Assembly (NCBI GenBank): GCA_029945495.1
Contig: JAQSCR010000533.1
Coordinates: 1 to 9,611, forward strand
Direction: 5' to 3'
Source of the DNA: Pseudolabrys sp.
GTDB lineage: Bacteria; Pseudomonadota; Alphaproteobacteria; Rhizobiales; Xanthobacteraceae
Length of the DNA: 9,611 nucleotides
Below, piece by piece: positions 6,268 through 9,611 of this stretch. Under the pieces are notes generated by a model that ran no database searches, was not told the origin of the DNA, and saw only the letters and a program-made list of their open reading frames with translations. The translations under genes and the position numbers were made by a program. Positions within the stretch are counted from its first letter, which is position 1, and each line of letters opens with the position of its first letter.

Positions 6268-7536
6268 ATGCCGATGCCAGCCGCCGCGCAGAAGTCGGCC
6301 CAAGGATCTCCCCAAAGATCGCCCCTTGCCACCTGGCGCACGCCGTTGGTGATCATGGTCTGCGGCTGTCTGATCGCGATGATCGGCTTCGGCCCGCGTT
6401 CGGCGCTGGGCTTTTTCCTGACGCCAATGTCGCAGGCCAATCATTGGGGCCGCGAAGTCTTCGCCATGGCGCTGGCGATCCAGAATCTGTTGTGGGGGGT
6501 CGGGCAACCTTTTGCCGGCGCCATCGCCGACAAATACGGCACCAACTGGGTGCTGTCGTTCGGCGCGATCCTTTACGCCGCCGGCATCGGCCTGATGGGC
6601 TACTCGACGACGCCGGGCAGTCTCGATCTGACCGCCGGCGTGCTGATCGGCTTCGGGCTTTCCGCGTGTTCGTTCACCATCGTCATTGGCGGCTTCGGCA
6701 AATTGTTGCCGGAGGAATGGCGCTCCATTGCTTTTGGTGTCGGCACCGGCGCCGGCTCGTTCGGCCAGTTCCTGTTCTCGCCGCTCGGCGTCTATCTGAT
6801 GCACTTGTACGGCTGGCAGATGGCGCTGGTGATCTTCAGCGGCGTTCTGCTGCTGATTCTGCCGTTGTCGATGGCGCTGGCGACACCGCGCCGTGCGCCC
6901 GGCGCGCCGGCGCCGCTCGCGACTCAATCGGTGAAGCAGGCGCTGACCGAAGCGTTCGGCCACCGCTCCTATATCCTGCTGGTGATCGGCTTCTTCACCT
7001 GCGGCTTTCAGCTTGCCTTCGTCACCGTGCATCTGCCGTCTTATCTGATCGACCGCGGCATGTCGGCGGAAGTCGGCGGCTGGACGCTCGCCGTCATCGG
7101 CCTGTTCAACATCGTCGGTTCGCTGACCTCGGGTTATCTCGGCAACCGCATGCCGAAGCGCTATATCCTGTCGATCATTTACGCCTCGCGCGCGCTGTCG
7201 ATCGCCGTGTTCATCATGATGCCGGCGTCGACCACGGCGACGCTGATTTTCGGCGCGGTCACCGGCCTGCTGTGGCTGTCGACGGTGCCGCCGACCTCGG
7301 CCCTCGTGGCGCTGATGTTCGGGACGCGCTGGATGACCATGCTGTTCGGCTTTGCCTTTTTCAGCCATCAGGTCGGCGGTTTCCTCGGCGTGCTGCTTGG
7401 CGGCATCGTGTTCGAGCGCTGGGGATCGTACGATCCGGTGTGGTGGCTGTCGGTGTTCTTCGGCGTCCTGTCGGCGCTGATCAACCTGCCGATCGTCGAG
7501 AAGCCGGTGCTGCGCCCGGCGGCGCAGCCGGCTTAA
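6268..7536 (+). CDS. Major facilitator superfamily transporter, MCT / oxalate-formate-like
   Basis: A 422-residue inner-membrane carrier with about twelve hydrophobic helices in two halves, split by a hydrophilic loop at about 206-230. Features of the monocarboxylate/oxalate-formate-antiporter-like branch are visible: an Arg-Ser-x-Leu-Gly motif in helix one (Arg44), the GREVF segment after it (Arg62), and the MFS loop 2-3 motif GAIADKYG (84-91). The substrate cannot be read from sequence; small carboxylates are the usual cargo of this branch, which is family knowledge and not shown here. The start at 6268 is chosen for its GGAG site. The next gene on the same strand, an acrylyl-CoA reductase homologue, begins 64 bp after the stop with a strong hairpin between, so co-transcription is possible but not certain. 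Two dyads in the upstream gap hint at dedicated regulation. Confidence 0.88.
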   Translation: MPMPAAAQKSAQGSPQRSPLATWRTPLVIMVCGCLIAMIGFGPRSALGFFLTPMSQANHWGREVFAMALAIQNLLWGVGQPFAGAIADKYGTNWVLSFGAILYAAGIGLMGYSTTPGSLDLTAGVLIGFGLSACSFTIVIGGFGKLLPEEWRSIAFGVGTGAGSFGQFLFSPLGVYLMHLYGWQMALVIFSGVLLLILPLSMALATPRRAPGAPAPLATQSVKQALTEAFGHRSYILLVIGFFTCGFQLAFVTVHLPSYLIDRGMSAEVGGWTLAVIGLFNIVGSLTSGYLGNRMPKRYILSIIYASRALSIAVFIMMPASTTATLIFGAVTGLLWLSTVPPTSALVALMFGTRWMTMLFGFAFFSHQVGGFLGVLLGGIVFERWGSYDPVWWLSVFFGVLSALINLPIVEKPVLRPAAQPA

Positions 7537-7543
7537 AACAGTT

Positions 7544-7565
7544 GCGCGGGGGCCTGTCCCCGCGC
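7544..7565 (+). terminator. 8-bp GC hairpin between the MFS gene and acuI
   Basis: GCGCGGGG pairs perfectly with CCCCGCGC around GCCTGT, starting seven bases after the MFS stop. It is a very stable stem with no T-run on the plus strand. It could be an inefficient terminator, an mRNA-end stabiliser, or an intercistronic structure that sets different expression of the two genes. Confidence 0.4.
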
Positions 7566-7586
7566 CATGAATGCTCTCGAATTGCA

Positions 7587-7592
7587 AGGGAG
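7587..7592 (+). promoter_or_regulatory. Ribosome binding site AGGGAG deciding the acuI start
   Basis: AGGGAG lies eight bases before a GTG at 7601. The in-frame ATG at 7571 lacks such a site, lies directly after the hairpin and would add ten residues unlike the family N-terminus, so GTG 7601 is preferred. Confidence 0.75.
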
Positions 7593-7600
7593 CAGGGCCG

Positions 7601-8587
7601 GTGACGACATTCAAGGCGATGGTGGTTGAGAAGACGGACAGCGGCACCAGGGCCGCTCTGGCCGATTTCGACGAAGCCAATCTGATGGACGGCGACGTCA
7701 CCGTCCGGGTCGAATATTCATGCGTCAATTACAAGGATGGCCTCGCGCTTACCGGCAAGGCGCCGGTGGTGCGGCGTTTCCCGATGATCGCCGGCATCGA
7801 CGTCGCCGGCACGGTCGAAAGCTCCAGCCACGCCGCCTGGAAGGCCGGCGACAAGGTCATCCTCAACGGCTGGGGTCTGGGTGAAAGCCATCTCGGCGCC
7901 TATGCCGAAAAGGCCCGGGTGAAAGGCGACTGGCTGGTTCGCCTGCCGTCGAGCATGAGCGCGCGCGAGGCGATGGCCATCGGCACCGCCGGCTACACCG
8001 CCATGCTGTCGGTGATCGCCCTGGAAAGGCATGGCCTCACGCCGGCCAGCGGCCCCATCGCCGTTACCGGCGCTGCCGGCGGCGTCGGTTCGGTCGCGAT
8101 CGCGCTGCTGAGCAAGCTCGGTTTCACGGTCAACGCGGTGACCGGCCGCGCGGCGGAAGCGGACTATCTTAAGAGCCTCGGCGCGTCCGAGATCGTCGAG
8201 CGCGCCGCGCTGACCGGGCCGGTCAAGATGCTGGCCAAGGAACGCTGGGCCGGCGGCATCGACGCCGTGGGTTCCACGACGCTCGCCAACCTTCTGTCGA
8301 TGACCCGCTATGGCGGCGCGGTGGCCGCCTGCGGCCTGGCCGGCGGTATGGACCTGCCGACCTCGGTCGCGCCGTTTATTTTGCGCGGGGTGTGTCTTTA
8401 CGGCATCGACTCGGTGATGTGCCCGCTGCCCCGCCGGCAAGAGGCGTGGAAAAGGCTCGAAACCGACCTCGACCGCCCCAAATTAGCCGCCATGACCCGG
8501 GAAATCGGCCTTAACGACCTGCCGGACGTCGCCGCCGCCATCGTCGCCGGCCAGGTCCGTGGCCGGGTTGTGGTCAAAATCGGGTAA
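7601..8587 (+). CDS. acuI: Acrylyl-CoA reductase / YhdH-family quinone oxidoreductase
   Basis: A 328-residue zinc-independent medium-chain dehydrogenase/reductase. Family signs: the N-terminal YSCVNYKDGLALTGKAPVV block followed by FPMIAGIDVAGTV (about 39-72), which matches the YhdH/AcuI signature; the HLGAYAEKARV strand (about 98-107); the nucleotide-binding Rossmann turn TGAAGGVGSVA (about 156-166); and the conserved LRGVCLYGIDSV block (about 261-272). No catalytic zinc-ligand pattern is seen, as expected. Characterised AcuI enzymes reduce acrylyl-CoA to propionyl-CoA with NADPH, in 3-hydroxypropionate or DMSP/acrylate breakdown and acrylate detoxification. No ddd or other acu gene is in the window, so the physiological substrate is inferred from homology only. 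It follows the MFS gene on the same strand and starts with GTG preceded by a good ribosome binding site. Confidence 0.9.
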   Translation: MTTFKAMVVEKTDSGTRAALADFDEANLMDGDVTVRVEYSCVNYKDGLALTGKAPVVRRFPMIAGIDVAGTVESSSHAAWKAGDKVILNGWGLGESHLGAYAEKARVKGDWLVRLPSSMSAREAMAIGTAGYTAMLSVIALERHGLTPASGPIAVTGAAGGVGSVAIALLSKLGFTVNAVTGRAAEADYLKSLGASEIVERAALTGPVKMLAKERWAGGIDAVGSTTLANLLSMTRYGGAVAACGLAGGMDLPTSVAPFILRGVCLYGIDSVMCPLPRRQEAWKRLETDLDRPKLAAMTREIGLNDLPDVAAAIVAGQVRGRVVVKIG

Positions 8588-8638
8588 ACGGCGTTCAGGA
8601 TTTGGCGACTTTCGTTAGGCATACTCGGTTTAGACTTT

Positions 8639-8657
8639 AAAAACGGGCTTGAGCCCG
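8639..8657 (-). terminator. Minus-strand intrinsic terminator-like hairpin
   Basis: On the minus strand CGGGC, loop TCAA, GCCCG is followed directly by TTTTT, the form of a short Rho-independent terminator. It would stop minus-strand transcripts coming from the thioesterase gene after they cross the small secreted gene antisense. On the plus strand the same hairpin has no T-run and lies in the leader of the secreted-protein gene. The stem is only 5 bp, so efficiency may be low. Confidence 0.4.
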
Positions 8658-8690
8658 CGTAAACTAGTGGCGTCAGTCGGAGTTGTTGCG

Positions 8691-9146
8691 ATGTTGCGTA
8701 TGGGTGCGTGTCTGATCGGCCTGTTGGCCGCGGTTCCCGCCATGGCCGGCGAAATGACCGCCGAAGAGGCGCGCCGTTTCGTCATCGGCAAGACCTTCAG
8801 CTACAACTGCTTCGAAGGCACGCGCGGCCAGGGCCGCGTGCATGCTGACGGCTCGGTGGTCGGCTCCATCCAATTCCAAGGCTCCGGCAAGGTGCGCTAC
8901 GCCGCGCTGCCGGCCAATACGTTGCAGGTCAAGGGCGGGTCGGTGTGTGCGTCGATGCGCGGCCTGCCGATCGAGCCGTGCTTCAACCTGACGAAGATCG
9001 ACGATCACAGCTTCCGCGGCGCGATCTCGGGTCTTGGATTTGCCTATTGCGAATTCACCCGCCGCACGGTGCGCGCCAGCGCATCCGGCAACGACAGCGG
9101 CCAGCCGCTCGGCCTGCGTCCGTCGCTCGCGTCAAGCAGCAACTAG
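8691..9146 (+). CDS. Small secreted four-cysteine protein of unknown function
   Basis: A 151-residue protein with a clear signal peptide: Leu-Arg start, hydrophobic core to about residue 17, and a likely signal peptidase I site after Ala-Met-Ala (about 19), so it should be periplasmic or exported. The mature part has four cysteines (40, 86, 97, 120), enough for two disulfides, in the settings YNCFEG, GSVCASM, IEPCFN and AYCEFT, within a Gly-rich, probably beta-rich domain ending near 125. The last 25 residues are Ser/Gly/Ala-rich and likely disordered. I know of similar hypothetical proteins in Bradyrhizobium-type genomes but of no function. The ATG at 8691 is chosen for its GGAG eight bases before it (8679-8682); an upstream in-frame TTG at 8649 lies inside a hairpin loop and would spoil the signal peptide. 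Its stop shares CTAG with the opposing thioesterase gene. Confidence 0.82.
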   Translation: MLRMGACLIGLLAAVPAMAGEMTAEEARRFVIGKTFSYNCFEGTRGQGRVHADGSVVGSIQFQGSGKVRYAALPANTLQVKGGSVCASMRGLPIEPCFNLTKIDDHSFRGAISGLGFAYCEFTRRTVRASASGNDSGQPLGLRPSLASSSN

Positions 9147-9611
9147 GCTTTCGCCTCACTCTTCGCCGGAAAGATCATGCACGTCGTGGTGGCGTGCGCG
9201 TAGAGTTTTCCGGAGGCATCTTTCAAATCGCCTTCCGATGTCGCCACCGTGCGGCCGCGATGAATGATGCGGCCTTCGGCGCGCACCGGGCCGACATTCT
9301 TGGTCAGCCCGCGCACCAGATTGAGTTTCAGCTCGAGCGTGGTCCACGCATCGCCCTTGTGCAGCGTCGTGAAGATCGCACAGCCGAGCGCGGAATCCAG
9401 CAGCGTCGCGGCAAAGCCGGCATGCACGCTGCCGATCGGATTGTAGTGCCGCAGGCCCGGCACGCCTTCGAAGACGGCGCGGCCGGGCTCGGCAACGATC
9501 AGATGAAAGCCCATCAACTCGGCGATCGGCGGCTGCGGCAGCGCGCCCGACGCCATGGCGTTGAGGAAGCCGAGCCCGTCATAGGATTTGAGAATCTCGG
9601 GGCTCACCACG
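9143..9611 (-). CDS. PaaI-like hotdog thioesterase, probably 5'-truncated by the window edge
   Basis: At least 155 residues of a PaaI-type acyl-CoA thioesterase of the hotdog fold. The visible part has the helix-entry motif NPIGSVHAGFAATLLDSALG, with the His and Asp of this family nine residues apart (63 and 72 of the visible part), then the strand TTLELKLNLVRGLT, the GPVRAEGRIIHRGRTVATSEG block and the closing KLYAHATTTC. PaaI-like enzymes hydrolyse aryl- or acyl-CoA thioesters in the cytoplasm; the exact substrate cannot be told. Two GTG codons (9610, 9607) at the edge could be starts, but the relatives I recall continue a few residues further upstream, so the gene is treated as partial. 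It is convergent with the secreted-protein gene, and a terminator-like hairpin on its strand lies about 490 bp beyond its stop. Confidence 0.85.
   Translation of the reverse strand, partial: VVSPEILKSYDGLGFLNAMASGALPQPPIAELMGFHLIVAEPGRAVFEGVPGLRHYNPIGSVHAGFAATLLDSALGCAIFTTLHKGDAWTTLELKLNLVRGLTKNVGPVRAEGRIIHRGRTVATSEGDLKDASGKLYAHATTTCMIFPAKSEAKA

Noticed and set aside
7571..7600. ATG 7571 as the start of the acuI product
   Set aside because: GTG 7601 has AGGGAG at the right distance and gives the family N-terminus; the ATG has neither.
6238..7728. A 496-residue open frame on the minus strand opposite the MFS gene
   Set aside because: It is Arg/His/Gln-rich without any recognisable fold and mirrors the codon structure of the MFS gene; long antisense frames are usual in GC-rich coding DNA.
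1..9611. Mobile element, prophage, CRISPR, tRNA or defence system
   Set aside because: No transposase, integrase, att-like repeat, spaced repeat array, tRNA cloverleaf or defence-type domain was seen on either strand.

Overview
The window reads as a GC-rich alphaproteobacterial chromosome segment, most likely Hyphomicrobiales (the Bradyrhizobium / Rhodopseudomonas / Xanthobacteraceae side). This rests on protein style: an alphaproteobacterial PPDK, a PAS-7-type methyl-accepting protein, a SleB-like hydrolase with a long proline-rich stalk, and a small secreted four-cysteine protein of a kind I associate with that order. Almost every base is coding. I see no rRNA, tRNA, CRISPR array, insertion sequence, integrase, phage gene or toxin-antitoxin pair, and codon use looks uniform. 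It is an ordinary core-genome stretch, and I did not find a new multi-gene system in it.

Layout. Positions 69-2891 (+) encode pyruvate phosphate dikinase (ppdK) with all key catalytic residues and an unusual lysine/alanine-rich N-terminal tail of about 50 residues. Its stop overlaps the ATG of a 96-residue three-helix membrane protein (2888-3178, +). This is convergent, sharing the four bases CTAG, with a minus-strand chemoreceptor-like protein (3175-4557) made of one membrane helix, a PAS domain and a methyl-accepting signalling domain. A divergent intergenic region of about 180 bp follows, containing two CtrA-like motifs and a hairpin. Then comes a plus-strand SleB-type cell-wall hydrolase (4739-6043).

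A 224-bp gap (6044-6267) with several small palindromes precedes a 12-helix MFS carrier (6268-7536). After a 64-bp gap holding a strong hairpin comes an AcuI/YhdH-type acrylyl-CoA reductase (7601-8587). A small secreted protein of unknown function (8691-9146) follows, convergent, again through a shared CTAG, with a PaaI-like hotdog thioesterase on the minus strand (9143 to the window edge, probably cut).

How the genes fit together. PPDK interconverts pyruvate and PEP at the glycolysis/gluconeogenesis junction. The MFS carrier and the AcuI-type reductase could form a short transport-plus-reduction unit for a small carboxylate, but this rests only on adjacency. The chemoreceptor and the hydrolase diverge from a region with CtrA-like sites, which would suit cell-cycle or motility-linked control. 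The most useful leads are the PPDK tail, the CtrA-like motifs, the coupled membrane protein, the candidate operators before the MFS gene and the antisense terminator at 8639-8657.
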